DNA of 64,000 bases from Pseudomonas sp. FeN3W (GCA_030263805.2 CP136010.1:2867001-2931000); one strand, 5' to 3'; shown: positions 28,551 to 37,811, numbered from the stretch's first letter. The notes: generated from the sequence alone by a model not told the origin. Numbers and translations: made by a program.

Positions 28551-29443
28551 GCCAACAGACCACCCACGAGCAGTATTACGTTCCCGATCAGAGCAAATGG
28601 CCGATCATCGCCACCATCGCCCTGCTGGTCACCTTCTATGGACTGGGCAGCTGGTTCAACGACCTGAAGGCCGCGCGGGATTCATCCAACGGGCCCATCA
28701 TCTTCTTCGTCGGCGCCCTGCTGATCGCCTACATGATGTTCGGCTGGTTCGGCGCCGTGGTGAAGGAAAGCCGCGCCGGACTGTACAGCGCACAGATGGA
28801 CCGTTCGTTCCGCTGGGGCATGAGCTGGTTCATCTTCTCGGAGGTGATGTTCTTCCTCGCCTTCTTCGGCGCGCTGTTCTACATCCGCTACTGGGCCGGC
28901 CCCTGGCTGGCCGGCGAAGGCGACAAGGGCATCAGCAACATGCTCTGGCCCAACTTCGAATACACCTGGCCACTGCTCAATACCCCCGATCCCAAGCTCT
29001 ATCCGGCACCGGAAGGCACCATCAGTGCCTGGGGCCTGCCGCTGATCAACACCATCCTGCTGGTCAGCTCCAGCTTCACCCTGACCTGGGCGCACCATGC
29101 GCTGCGCAAGAACAACCGCCAGCACCTCAAGCTCGGCCTGGGCCTGACCGTACTGCTCGGTGCGGCGTTCCTGGTCTTGCAGATCGAAGAATACGTGCAT
29201 GCCTACACCGAACTCGGGCTCACCCTGGGCTCGGGCATCTACGGCGCGACCTTCTTCATGCTCACCGGCTTTCACGGCGCCCACGTGACCATGGGCGCGA
29301 TCATCCTCACGGTGATGCTGGTGCGCATTCTGCGCGGACATTTCAGCCCGGAGCAGCACTTCGGTTTCGAGGCGGCGGCCTGGTACTGGCACTTCGTCGA
29401 CGTGGTGTGGATCGCGCTGTTCGTCTTCGTCTACGTGATCTAG
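28547..29443 (+). CDS. coxC: Cytochrome c oxidase subunit III
   Basis: 298 aa, seven transmembrane helices. Characteristic stretches are MFGWFGAVVKESRAGLYS (about 64), SWFIFSEVMFFLAFFGALFY (about 92), WAHHALRKNNR (about 181) and the C-terminal AAAWYWHFVDVVWIALF (about 277). The subunit stabilises subunit I and the proton uptake path. It overlaps ctaG by 4 nt and ends 4 bp from a convergent small membrane gene. Confidence 0.94.
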   Translation: MSQQTTHEQYYVPDQSKWPIIATIALLVTFYGLGSWFNDLKAARDSSNGPIIFFVGALLIAYMMFGWFGAVVKESRAGLYSAQMDRSFRWGMSWFIFSEVMFFLAFFGALFYIRYWAGPWLAGEGDKGISNMLWPNFEYTWPLLNTPDPKLYPAPEGTISAWGLPLINTILLVSSSFTLTWAHHALRKNNRQHLKLGLGLTVLLGAAFLVLQIEEYVHAYTELGLTLGSGIYGATFFMLTGFHGAHVTMGAIILTVMLVRILRGHFSPEQHFGFEAAAWYWHFVDVVWIALFVFVYVI

Positions 29444-29447
29444 CGAA

Positions 29448-29651
29448 TCAGAAACCGAAGGCGGGACGCAGCTGCCCCGTATAGAAACCCCAGCCGATCA
29501 GCGCAACGGTCAGTGCACTGAGGCTGACCCGGATGAACAGGGCCGTGATCACGCGGGAGGTGCGGCCCTCGTCCCTGACCAGGAAGAACAACCCACTGAA
29601 CAGACTGACCAGCGTGGCCACTAACAACAGAACGATCGCCGCCTTGAGCAT
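29448..29651 (-). CDS. Twin transmembrane protein (DUF2909 type)
   Basis: 67 aa with two hydrophobic helices (about 1-24 and 37-57) around a charged VRDEGRTSR turn. The start MLKAAIVLLLVATLVSLFSG is typical of the small cox-linked family annotated DUF2909. It lies antisense to the cox genes and shares the promoter region with the SURF1 gene on the other strand. Function is unknown; position suggests a role near the oxidase. Confidence 0.75.
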   Translation of the reverse strand: MLKAAIVLLLVATLVSLFSGLFFLVRDEGRTSRVITALFIRVSLSALTVALIGWGFYTGQLRPAFGF

Positions 29652-29721
29652 GAGCGATTCCACGACAGGGGTATTGGGGGTGGAGTATAGCCAGCCGTAT
29701 CGACACAACAGGCTGCCGGCC

Positions 29722-30459
29722 ATGAGCGGCTTCAGGCCCGGGCTGCTGCCGACCCTGCTGGTGCTGGCCATGCTGCCGGTGCTGGTCTGGCTGGGCTTCT
29801 GGCAGCTGGAGCGTGGCGAGCAGAAGCGCGAGCTGCTGGAACGCCAGCAAGCCCGTCAGCAGGCCGCACCGCTGGCACCGCACGAGATCGAACGGCTGAA
29901 CGATCCGGCCTTCGCCCGGGTGTTCCTGCAGGGTCGCTTCGATGCCGAACACAGCTTCCTGCTCGACAGCCGCACCCGCGACGGCCAGGTCGGCGTCGAA
30001 CTGCTGCAACCCTTCCATGACGAACTCAGCGGCCGCTGGGTGATGGTCAACCGTGGCTGGATTCCCTGGCCTGATCGCCGTGTGCCGCCGGCCTTCGACA
30101 CGCCGACGCAGCCATTGAAGCTGGCAGCCTGGGTCTACGTGCCGCCAGGCAAACCGTTCATCTTCAGCCACCGCACGGCCGAGGGCTGGCCGCGGCTGAT
30201 CAACCATGTCGACATCGAAGCGATGTGGCGGCAGGCCGGCCGCGAAGGCGTGATCCATGAATTGCGTCTGGAGCCCGGCCCCAGTGCCTACCGCGCCGAC
30301 TGGGCGATCACCAGCATGCGTCCGTCGCAGCATCTGGGCTACGCCGTGCAGTGGTTTGCCATGGCGGCCGCCCTGCTGGCGCTGTTCATCTACTTCGGCG
30401 TGCATCAGGCACGGGAGAAGCACAGTGACGACGATGAATCCAACCCTTGCCGGCCGTGA
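29722..30459 (+). CDS. SURF1 family oxidase assembly protein
   Basis: 245 aa. Two transmembrane helices, near the N-terminus (about 10-30, followed by GFWQLERGEQK) and the C-terminus (about 212-232, followed by HQAREKH), flank a periplasmic domain. WVMVNRGWIPWP (about 107) and NHVDIEAMW (about 160) fit the SURF1 pattern. SURF1 helps insert heme a into subunit I. ATG at 29722 was preferred over a longer open frame because it gives the standard length. The end overlaps the next gene by 26 bp. Confidence 0.9.
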   Translation: MSGFRPGLLPTLLVLAMLPVLVWLGFWQLERGEQKRELLERQQARQQAAPLAPHEIERLNDPAFARVFLQGRFDAEHSFLLDSRTRDGQVGVELLQPFHDELSGRWVMVNRGWIPWPDRRVPPAFDTPTQPLKLAAWVYVPPGKPFIFSHRTAEGWPRLINHVDIEAMWRQAGREGVIHELRLEPGPSAYRADWAITSMRPSQHLGYAVQWFAMAAALLALFIYFGVHQAREKHSDDDESNPCRP

Positions 30460-31012
30460 GCCGAAACGCGGTCGTGGCCGGCTGCAACTGCTGCTGATCA
30501 TCGCCGTGGTACTGGGCCCGATGCTGCTGGCCTCGGCCATGTATCGCTTCGGCTTCTGGGTGCCGCAGACCCGCAGCTACGACGGTGTGCTGATCGCCAA
30601 CGGCCAGGACCGTGCCGCCATCGGCGTCACCGCGACTGACGCCGAACGGCGCTGGGAGCTGCTGGTCACCGCCCCGCAGGGCTGCGAAGCACAGTGCCAG
30701 CAGCTGGTCTATCTGGCCCGGCAGATCAATATCGGTCTGGCCCGTGAGGCCGCCCGAGCCAGCCACGCACTGGCCAGCGCGACCGCTCTGGACGAGGCCT
30801 ACGAACAGCGCCTGCGCCGCGAGTATCCGCAATTGCAACGCCACGACCTCGACGCCAACGTGTATGCCCGCAACTCCGAAGCACCGGCCACGCCGCAGTT
30901 ATGGATCGTCGATCCGCACGGCAATCTGGTGCTGCGTTACGACGCCAAAGCCGACGGCAAGGCGATCCTCGATGACCTGAAATACCTGCTGAAGATCTCG
31001 CAGATCGGCTGA
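30434..31012 (+). CDS. Membrane-anchored CxxxC protein of the cox locus
   Basis: 192 aa. One helix at about 18-36 is followed by a periplasmic domain. It carries Cys84 and Cys88 (GCEAQC), the same spacing as the copper site of SCO proteins, and a late LWIVDPHGNLVLRYD strand-turn like that of thioredoxin folds. The conserved SCO histidine is less clear; DPHG is a candidate. Syntenic genes in other pseudomonads are annotated as hypothetical. A GTG start 9 nt upstream is also possible. I infer a redox or copper role in oxidase assembly, not a demonstrated one. Confidence 0.75.
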   Translation: MNPTLAGREPKRGRGRLQLLLIIAVVLGPMLLASAMYRFGFWVPQTRSYDGVLIANGQDRAAIGVTATDAERRWELLVTAPQGCEAQCQQLVYLARQINIGLAREAARASHALASATALDEAYEQRLRREYPQLQRHDLDANVYARNSEAPATPQLWIVDPHGNLVLRYDAKADGKAILDDLKYLLKISQIG

Positions 31013-31064
31013 CGCACTCTGCCGCTTCGCTGGGGTCCCAAACTGGCCGCCCAAGGAGAAACCA

Positions 31065-32120
31065 ATGGCCAAACCCGGATACCGTCTCGCCCTGATCGCC
31101 ACGCTGCTGGCGGTGGTGGTCGTGCTGCTCGGTGCCTATACGCGGCTGACCCACGCCGGCCTCGGCTGCCCGGACTGGCCCGGCTGCTACGGTTTTCTCG
31201 CCGTGCCGATGAGCGAACACAAGCAGAACCTCGCCGCATTGCGCTTTCCCGATGCACCGCTGGAGGTGCGCAAGGGCTGGAATGAGATGGTCCATCGCTA
31301 TTTCGCCGGCGCCCTCGGGCTGGTGATCCTCGCCCTCGCCGTGCAGGCGATACGCCGTCGTGGCCAACCCGGGCAGCCACTCAAGTTGCCGCTGCTGTTG
31401 CTCGCGGTGGTCATCGCCCAGGCGATCTTCGGCATGTGGACGGTGACCCTGCAACTCTGGCCGCAGGTGGTCACTGCGCACCTGCTCGGGGGTTTCACTA
31501 CGCTCAGTCTGCTGTTTCTGCTGTGCCTGCGGCTCTCCGGCGCACTTGCTCCCTTGCCGGCCGTGGACGGTCGTCTGCGCAGATTCGCCGGCATCGCCCT
31601 GCTCGCGGTGGTGGCGCAGATCACCCTGGGCGGTTGGGTCAGCAGCAACTATGCGGCGGTGGCCTGCACCGATTTCCCCACCTGCCACGGCGAATGGTGG
31701 CCGCGGATGGACTTCGCCAACGCCTTCAACCTGACCCACCACGACATCGGCCCGAACTACCTCGGCGGCTTGCTCTACGGCGAAGCGCGCACCGCCATCC
31801 ATCTCACCCACCGAATCGGCGCGCTGTGCGTGACGCTGCTGTTGCTGGCGCTGGCAGCCATGCTCTGGCGTCGCAGCCTCGGCCGGCTGGCCGGGCTGCT
31901 CGTCGCCGCGCTGGCGCTGCAGGTCGGCCTGGGCATCAGCAACGTGCTGCTCAACCTGCCACTGGCGGTCGCCGTGGCGCACAACGGCGGCGGTGCCGCG
32001 TTGCTGCTGGTGTTGGTGCTGATCAACTACCGGCTGCGCCGGCCCGCGCATGCGACTCGGCAGAGCGCGACAGCGACGATTTCGAACACGACGGGGCAGC
32101 TCGATCTGCCCCGCGCATGA
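31065..32120 (+). CDS. ctaA: Heme A synthase
   Basis: 351 aa, eight transmembrane helices. This is the Cox15/CtaA enzyme that oxidises the C8 methyl of heme O to give heme A. Heme-ligating histidines are expected in the NEMVHRYFAGALG (about 77) and HLTHRIGAL (about 247) helices, and in TAHLLGG and VAHNGGG. The paired extracellular Cys (GLGCPDWPGC at about 33, ACTDFPTC at about 202) are retained. An AAGGAG ribosome site lies before the ATG. It is followed by ctaB after 17 bp. Confidence 0.93.
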   Translation: MAKPGYRLALIATLLAVVVVLLGAYTRLTHAGLGCPDWPGCYGFLAVPMSEHKQNLAALRFPDAPLEVRKGWNEMVHRYFAGALGLVILALAVQAIRRRGQPGQPLKLPLLLLAVVIAQAIFGMWTVTLQLWPQVVTAHLLGGFTTLSLLFLLCLRLSGALAPLPAVDGRLRRFAGIALLAVVAQITLGGWVSSNYAAVACTDFPTCHGEWWPRMDFANAFNLTHHDIGPNYLGGLLYGEARTAIHLTHRIGALCVTLLLLALAAMLWRRSLGRLAGLLVAALALQVGLGISNVLLNLPLAVAVAHNGGGAALLLVLVLINYRLRRPAHATRQSATATISNTTGQLDLPRA

Positions 32121-32137
32121 CCACAAGGAGAACCCCC

Positions 32138-33037
32138 ATGGCGACTCTACTCAGCGAACGCGACGCCCAGGCCAGCTGGCGCGACTACCTGGAGCTGACC
32201 AAGCCGAAGGTGGTGCTGCTGATGCTCATCACCTCGCTGGTGGGCATGTTCCTCGCCACCCGCGCCGGCGTGCCGTGGACGGTGCTGCTGTTCGGCAACC
32301 TGGGCATCGCCCTGTGTGCCGGCGGTGCGGCGGCGGTGAACCATGTGGTGGACCGGCAGATCGATTCGGTGATGGCCCGCACCCACAAGCGGCCCTTGGC
32401 CGAAGGCCGGGTCTCGCCAGCGGCGGCACTGACCTTCGCTTTCGTCCTCGGCGTCAGCGGGCTGGCCCTGCTGCTGACCTTCACCAATGTCCTCGCCGCC
32501 TGGCTGACGCTGGCCTCGCTGATCGGTTACGCGGTGATCTATACCGGCTTTCTCAAGCGCGCCACGCCGCAGAACATCGTCATCGGCGGCCTGGCCGGCG
32601 CCGCGCCGCCGCTGCTCGGCTGGGTCGCGGTAACCGGCCAGGTTACCGCCGAACCGCTGCTGCTGGTGCTGATCATCTTCGCCTGGACGCCGCCGCACTT
32701 CTGGGCGCTGGCCATTCACCGCAAGGACGAGTACGCCAAGGTCAACGTGCCGATGCTGCCGGTGACCCACGGCGTGCACTACACCAAGGTGCATATCCTG
32801 CTCTACACGGTGATGCTGCTGGCGGTCAGCTTCATGCCCTTCGCCATTCACATGAGCGGCCCGCTGTACCTCGCCGCCGCGGCATTGCTGGGTGCGCGCT
32901 TCCTCTACTGGACCATCGCGCTGTACCGCGACAGCCGGCCACATGCGGCAATCAAGACGTTCAAATTCAGCATCTGGTACCTGTTCGCGCTGTTCATCGC
33001 GCTGCTGGTTGATCATTATCTGCTGCTCGATTTCTGA
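32138..33037 (+). CDS. ctaB: Protoheme IX farnesyltransferase (heme O synthase)
   Basis: 299 aa UbiA-superfamily prenyltransferase. Nine hydrophobic helices are present, and the Asp-rich motifs are NHVVDRQIDSVMARTHKRPL (about 67-86) and the second loop IHRKDEYAKVNVPML (about 192). It attaches a farnesyl group to heme B, giving heme O for CtaA. ATG at 32138 has AAGGAG 8 nt upstream. Its frame runs open through ctaA upstream, which is a shadow. Confidence 0.94.
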   Translation: MATLLSERDAQASWRDYLELTKPKVVLLMLITSLVGMFLATRAGVPWTVLLFGNLGIALCAGGAAAVNHVVDRQIDSVMARTHKRPLAEGRVSPAAALTFAFVLGVSGLALLLTFTNVLAAWLTLASLIGYAVIYTGFLKRATPQNIVIGGLAGAAPPLLGWVAVTGQVTAEPLLLVLIIFAWTPPHFWALAIHRKDEYAKVNVPMLPVTHGVHYTKVHILLYTVMLLAVSFMPFAIHMSGPLYLAAAALLGARFLYWTIALYRDSRPHAAIKTFKFSIWYLFALFIALLVDHYLLLDF

Positions 33038-33057
33038 GCCATCGATCAAGGACACCC

Positions 33058-33693
33058 ATGACCCGCATCCAGAAAACCGTCTTCATTCTCGTGGCGCTGA
33101 TCGCGCTGGTCGTCGGGCTGACGGTTTCCAAGGTGCTCAACAGCCAGCGCCAGCTCGACCCCACCCAGCTGCTGGATGCCGGCATCGTCCTGCTGCCGCA
33201 GAGCCGCACGGTGCCGTCGCTGAGCCTGACGGATCAGGACGGCGAAGCGGTAAAAGTGGACGAGCTGGGCGGGCAGTGGACGCTGCTGTTCTTCGGCTAC
33301 ACCTTCTGCCCGGATATCTGCCCCACCACCCTGGCCGAGTTGCGCCAGCTCAACGGCATGCTGCCTGACGCCGTGCGCGACCAGCTGCGCATCATCCTCG
33401 TCAGCGTCGATCCGAATCGCGACACGCCCGCGCAGCTCAAGGAGTATCTGGGCTATTTCAACGCCGGCTTCCAGGGCCTGACCGGCCCACTGGACAACAT
33501 TCAGACCCTGGCCAACGGCGTCGGCATTCCCTTCATTCCGGGCGATACCAGCAAGGAAAACTACACCGTCGACCACAGCGGCAACCTTGTGCTGATCGGC
33601 CCGGACGGTCGCCAGCGCGGCTTTATCCGCTCGCCTTTGCGGGTGCAGAAACTGGCCGAGCAACTACCTGAGCTGGTCAACCGGGCGGAGTGA
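33058..33693 (+). CDS. SCO family copper chaperone
   Basis: 211 aa. An N-terminal anchor (about 7-26) is followed by a thioredoxin-like domain. The copper-binding motif is FCPDICP (Cys84, Cys88), and a distal His is in YTVDHSGNLVLIG (about 168). SCO proteins deliver or reduce copper for the CuA site of subunit II. It is the last gene of the cox run and converges on the PepSY gene across a repeat element. Confidence 0.92.
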   Translation: MTRIQKTVFILVALIALVVGLTVSKVLNSQRQLDPTQLLDAGIVLLPQSRTVPSLSLTDQDGEAVKVDELGGQWTLLFFGYTFCPDICPTTLAELRQLNGMLPDAVRDQLRIILVSVDPNRDTPAQLKEYLGYFNAGFQGLTGPLDNIQTLANGVGIPFIPGDTSKENYTVDHSGNLVLIGPDGRQRGFIRSPLRVQKLAEQLPELVNRAE

Positions 33694-33769
33694 GGATGGC
33701 GCTCCCGCCTGCGTGGCTCGTTTCGTTTGCAGCGTACGAACCAAATCTGGCATTGGGCTTGATCGCTCG

Positions 33770-34004
33770 CCCCTCACCCTAGCCCTCTCCCCAAAGGGGC
33801 GAGGGGACTGTTCGGCGATGGCTCAGACGCTGGCGGACCAATCCCCGGCCTAGCGAGCGGCAGGCCTAATCCGTCAGCACCTCGCACAACAACCATCCAT
33901 GCCCACACAGACACTGAGCACTGCCGCAGTACTCACATACCTCTCAGAACCACCCCCTAGCCCCTCTGGGGAGAGGGCTGGGGCGCCCGGCATAGCGGTG
34001 AGGG
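33770..34004. repeat. Paired inverted-repeat element with CCCCTCACC ends
   Basis: The left end (33770-33806) reads CCCCTCACCCTAGCCCTCTC and folds on itself through AAGGGGCGAGGGG. The right end (33953-34004) has GGGGAGAGGGCTGGGGCG and finishes GGTGAGGGG, the reverse complement of the left end. About 145 bp of unremarkable sequence lies between. The whole sits in the 357-bp convergent gap between the SCO and PepSY genes. The remaining flanks of that gap hold nothing I recognise. Confidence 0.7.
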
Positions 34005-34050
34005 GATGATCCTCGATTCAACTCATGACCATTATCGCTCGCCAACCGAA

Positions 34051-35238
34051 CTAACCCGACGCCGCGCGTCTCCTGCGCGGTTCACGTAGCGCCGCGCTGA
34101 TGCGTGCCCGTCGCTTGCGCCACCAGATCACCACTCCGGTGACCGACAGCACCGCGATCGCCACGCCCAGCACGGCAATGAGGATGCGCCCCGGCAAACC
34201 CAGAATACGCCCGCCGTGGATCGCCGGCTGCAGTAGGTGAAACTGCTGCCCCAGCGTGCCCTGGCCGGGAATCTCCTGACCGAGCAGGCGCCCGTCGGTG
34301 CCATGGAAGAACAGCCAGGCGTTGCCCTGATTGCTGTCGTGCTCGCCGAAGCCGGCACCGTAGAAGTTGTACTCGAAACTGTAGTAAAGCTCGGTGATCG
34401 CTTCAGTCAGGCCGAGCTCGGTGGCGTGCTGCATGGCGTAGTCATATGCCTGGTGGAAGTCGTAGGCGGTGGTGCCCAGCTGCTCGGCCGGCATCCGCCC
34501 ACGGGCCTCGTAGACGCTCGGCTCAACGGGCGAGAACAGTGAAACCACCGGCTTGAACACCTGCTCCGGCAGGTTCATCGCCACGCTGCTGACCGCCACC
34601 GGCGTGAGCAGCAGCCACAGCCACAGGCCACCGGCGCGGTGCACGTCGTGGTTCATGCGCTGACGCTTGATCTTCCAGGCCGTCCACCACTTGGAAAGGA
34701 AAGGCCGGCCACGAGGAAAGGTCAGCACCAGCGAGACGAAGCAATCGATCACCCAGGCGATCGCCACGATGCCCATCAACCACAGCCCCCAGTTGCCGGG
34801 CAACGACAGGTTGTAGTGGAACTCGAGGATGAAGGGCACGAAGTTCTTGCGCGAGAAGCAGCATTCGCCCCAGTAGCGCGTACCCACCGGCTCGCCGGTC
34901 ACCGCGTCGATGTACTGCACCACCGGCCGCTCGTCATAAGGTTTGCCGGTGACCGGATCGTTATGCGGCACCAGCGCCATCAAAGCGGCGTGCCCGGGCT
35001 CGCTGGGAAATTCCATGTACCAGACCTGCATGCGCGGGTTGGCCTGCTCGACGCGTTCCACCAGCGTTCCTGGCGCCAGCACCGGACCCTCGCTGGTGGT
35101 GTGGTAGAACTCCGGGTTGAGCCATTCGTCCAGCTCGTGATGGAAGGCCAGGATGCTGCCGGTGATACCGGCGAGGAACAGGAAGATCGCCGTGGCCAGG
35201 CCGATGTAGCGGTGCAAGAGCACGAGAATGGAACGCAT
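34051..35238 (-). CDS. PepSY domain membrane protein (siderophore-iron reductase type)
   Basis: 395 aa with four transmembrane helices. The first, LLHRYIGLATAIFLFLAGITGSILAFHHELD (about 7-37), carries His residues that could bind heme. Others lie near 145-170, 195-215 and 345-370. PepSY-type extracytoplasmic loops fall between them. Proteins of this family next to TonB receptors are thought to reduce ferric-siderophore at the inner membrane. ATG at 35238 begins right at the first helix. It is the last gene of the minus-strand sigma-FecR-receptor run, separated from the receptor by a terminator hairpin. Confidence 0.8.
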   Translation of the reverse strand: MRSILVLLHRYIGLATAIFLFLAGITGSILAFHHELDEWLNPEFYHTTSEGPVLAPGTLVERVEQANPRMQVWYMEFPSEPGHAALMALVPHNDPVTGKPYDERPVVQYIDAVTGEPVGTRYWGECCFSRKNFVPFILEFHYNLSLPGNWGLWLMGIVAIAWVIDCFVSLVLTFPRGRPFLSKWWTAWKIKRQRMNHDVHRAGGLWLWLLLTPVAVSSVAMNLPEQVFKPVVSLFSPVEPSVYEARGRMPAEQLGTTAYDFHQAYDYAMQHATELGLTEAITELYYSFEYNFYGAGFGEHDSNQGNAWLFFHGTDGRLLGQEIPGQGTLGQQFHLLQPAIHGGRILGLPGRILIAVLGVAIAVLSVTGVVIWWRKRRARISAALREPRRRRAASG

Positions 35239-35266
35239 CGTCGGTCGTCCGTCTTTCAGAAAGCAC

Positions 35267-35295
35267 AAAGCCGCCGGCCCTGTGAGGCCGGCGGC
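35267..35295 (-). terminator. Rho-independent terminator after the TonB receptor gene
   Basis: A perfect 10-bp stem GCCGCCGGCC/GGCCGGCGGC with a 6-base loop is followed on the minus strand by TTTGTGCTTT. It lies in the receptor-PepSY gap and would cut transcription of the PepSY gene unless read through. Confidence 0.75.
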
Positions 35296-35306
35296 TGGTT
35301 TGTTGA

Positions 35307-37811
35307 TCAGAACTGATACGTGATGGTCGCCACGACATTGCGCTCTGCACCCAGATAGCACGAGGAGGCGTTGTAGCAGGACGCCACGTAGTACTCATCG
35401 GTCAGGTTGTTGGCGTTGAGTCGAAGCGATGTGCCGTTCAGCCCCACTCGGCTGAGGTCATAGCCGATGGAGGCATCGAATAGGGTGTAGGACGGCACTT
35501 TGAAATCATGGGCGTCGTTGCCCCAGCTGTAACCGACATAACGCGCGCCACCGCCAATGTTCAAGCCCGCCAGCAGCCCATCGGCGAAATTGTAGTCAGC
35601 CCACAGGCTCGCCATGCGTTCAGGCGTTTGATATGGGGTATTGCCTTTTGCGTCGACAACCCCACCGGCAGAGTTATAGGCGTAATAACTTTTGCTGTAC
35701 TCCACATCGTTCAGCGTGACGCTGCCGAGCAAGCGCAAGTTTTTGGTAACACTCACCCGAGCCTCAAGCTCAACCCCTCGCGACTTCATGCCACCGACAC
35801 CCTTATAGAAGTTATCGGTGACCAGACTGTTCTCCTTGGCGAACAGGTTTTCCATGTCGATCGTGAAGAACGATAGGGTATACAGGTCGTCACTGCCGAC
35901 CGGCTGGTACTTCACGCCGGTTTCCCACTGCTTGCCTGTAGTCGGCTCCAGTATCTGAGCGCCACTGGAGTAGTTGGACGTCGGATTGAACGATGTCGAA
36001 TAACTCAGGTAGGGAGAAATGCCGTTTTCGAACGCATAGAGCACTCCTACATGGCCGCTGAGTTTCTCGCCCTGATTCGCATCCTTGCCGCTGATGGAAT
36101 CATCGATCGATACGTCGTACCAATCCTGGCGCAACCCTGCTGAGAGATTCCAATTACCCAGCTCCACCAGATCCTGAATGTAGAGACCGGCTTGCTTTTG
36201 CCGGCGCAACGCATCCGCTGTAGCAAACGGCGATAACGCAAAGGATGGATAGCCTGAACTGCCAGTATCAAGAGTTGGCACTGTGCCGGGCGTTCTAGGG
36301 TCGTAAACAGAGCGGTCCGCGTCGTTGAAAATCTTGTTTTTCGTATATTGGTAATCCAGACCTACAACAACGGTATGAAGGGCGGAACCGGTAGCGAATT
36401 CAGCTTGCAGCATATTGTCGACGATCCAGGCATGCAGGCTTTCCTCTCCTCCGCTGAACCCGCGATAAAGCTCGTTACTATCAGTGGGTACCCAGTAATA
36501 ATCACTTTGCCAGACCTGGCTGTTCTCCACCTCTGCATCCAGATAACGGAAGTTCTGCCGCGCACTCCATACATCATTGAAACGATGCTGGAACTCGTAA
36601 CCAACCATGGTTTGCGTACGCTTGAACTCTTCGATATCTGGGTCGCCTTCGAAGAAGCTGCCGGACAAACGACGGCCATTCCGTTTTCCCAACGTTCCGG
36701 AAGCCGGCAAACTTCCGTGATATCCCCCATTGGGGTCGTGCTGAAGATATGCATATAGGTTTAGGTTGGTGTCCTCGCTGAGGTTCAGCGTGAGACTGGG
36801 CATCAGCGTGTAGCGGGTTTCTTCGACATAGTCGACCTGACTATCGGCGTCTTTCGCCACCCCGACCACGCGATAGGCAATATTCTCGTTCAGCGGTCCG
36901 GTGACATCGAAGCCGAGGCTCTTGTAGTCATTGCTGCCGTAAGACAGATCTATGCGAGCAGCCTCGGTGAACTGGGGTCGCTTGGTCGTTAGCGACGCCA
37001 GCCCACCGGGATTGCTGCGACCATACAGAACAGACGACGGCCCCTTGAGCACGTCGATACGCTCGATGAAATAGGGGTCGATCTGCAGGCTGCTGTAAGA
37101 GCCTGGGTCACCCATGGACTTCAAGCCGTCGATGATGATGTTGTCGACCGAGCCATCATTGATCCCCCGCATCGCCAAGTAGTCGTAGCGCCGCGTGTTG
37201 CCATAGGGGTTGCTAAGTACACCTGGTGTGTAACGCACGGCTTCAGCAACCGTCATCGAGCCCTGCTTGTCGATCTGCTCACGAGTAACCACGGAAACAC
37301 TTTGCGAGGTGCGCACCAACGGCATGCTCGTCTTGGTCGCCACGCTGCTGTGGGTCGCGTTGTAGCCGTCCATCGAGCCCAGTGCGTTGCCTAGGGCGAA
37401 GCCTTCGACGGTCATCGGTTGCAGCTCGACGGCATCGCTCTGTGCCGTGCGGCGAGTCAGCGAATAGTTGCCCTGGCTGTCGCGTACGGCCTGCAGGCCG
37501 CTGCCCTGCAGCAGCGCAGCGAAGCCCTCGTCGACCCCGTACTGCCCTTGCAGGCCGTTGCTGTCCAGGCCCTGCAGCAGGCTGCCATCGACCGAGAGCA
37601 GCACACCTGCCTCACCGGCGAAACGGCTCAGTGCGCTCGATAGCGGGCCGGCGGGAATGTCGTAGCTGCGTACCGCCTGCTGGGTCGCAGACTGCGCCAC
37701 AGCAGCGCCGGGCACGACGCTGGCCAGCGGCAGACACAGCAGCGCGGCACGAATGCCGAGTGCCAGGGCGCGGGAGCGATTGGGAATGAACGGCAAGGCG
37801 GTCGAGCGCAT
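35307..37811 (-). CDS. TonB-dependent siderophore receptor with signalling (STN) domain
   Basis: 834 aa outer-membrane receptor. After the signal peptide (about 1-40), residues 55-120 form an STN domain (GPLSSALSRFAGEAGVLLS) that passes ligand status to FecR. The plug follows (about 155-280: TSQSVSVVTREQIDKQGSMTV, TPGVLSNPYG, DVLKGPSSVLYGRSNPGG), then a 22-strand barrel ending in the aromatic ATITYQF. Overall it resembles the FpvA/FoxA/FhuE group; the siderophore cannot be named. Base composition across 35600-36800 is clearly more AT-rich than its neighbours. Confidence 0.9.
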   Translation of the reverse strand: MRSTALPFIPNRSRALALGIRAALLCLPLASVVPGAAVAQSATQQAVRSYDIPAGPLSSALSRFAGEAGVLLSVDGSLLQGLDSNGLQGQYGVDEGFAALLQGSGLQAVRDSQGNYSLTRRTAQSDAVELQPMTVEGFALGNALGSMDGYNATHSSVATKTSMPLVRTSQSVSVVTREQIDKQGSMTVAEAVRYTPGVLSNPYGNTRRYDYLAMRGINDGSVDNIIIDGLKSMGDPGSYSSLQIDPYFIERIDVLKGPSSVLYGRSNPGGLASLTTKRPQFTEAARIDLSYGSNDYKSLGFDVTGPLNENIAYRVVGVAKDADSQVDYVEETRYTLMPSLTLNLSEDTNLNLYAYLQHDPNGGYHGSLPASGTLGKRNGRRLSGSFFEGDPDIEEFKRTQTMVGYEFQHRFNDVWSARQNFRYLDAEVENSQVWQSDYYWVPTDSNELYRGFSGGEESLHAWIVDNMLQAEFATGSALHTVVVGLDYQYTKNKIFNDADRSVYDPRTPGTVPTLDTGSSGYPSFALSPFATADALRRQKQAGLYIQDLVELGNWNLSAGLRQDWYDVSIDDSISGKDANQGEKLSGHVGVLYAFENGISPYLSYSTSFNPTSNYSSGAQILEPTTGKQWETGVKYQPVGSDDLYTLSFFTIDMENLFAKENSLVTDNFYKGVGGMKSRGVELEARVSVTKNLRLLGSVTLNDVEYSKSYYAYNSAGGVVDAKGNTPYQTPERMASLWADYNFADGLLAGLNIGGGARYVGYSWGNDAHDFKVPSYTLFDASIGYDLSRVGLNGTSLRLNANNLTDEYYVASCYNASSCYLGAERNVVATITYQF

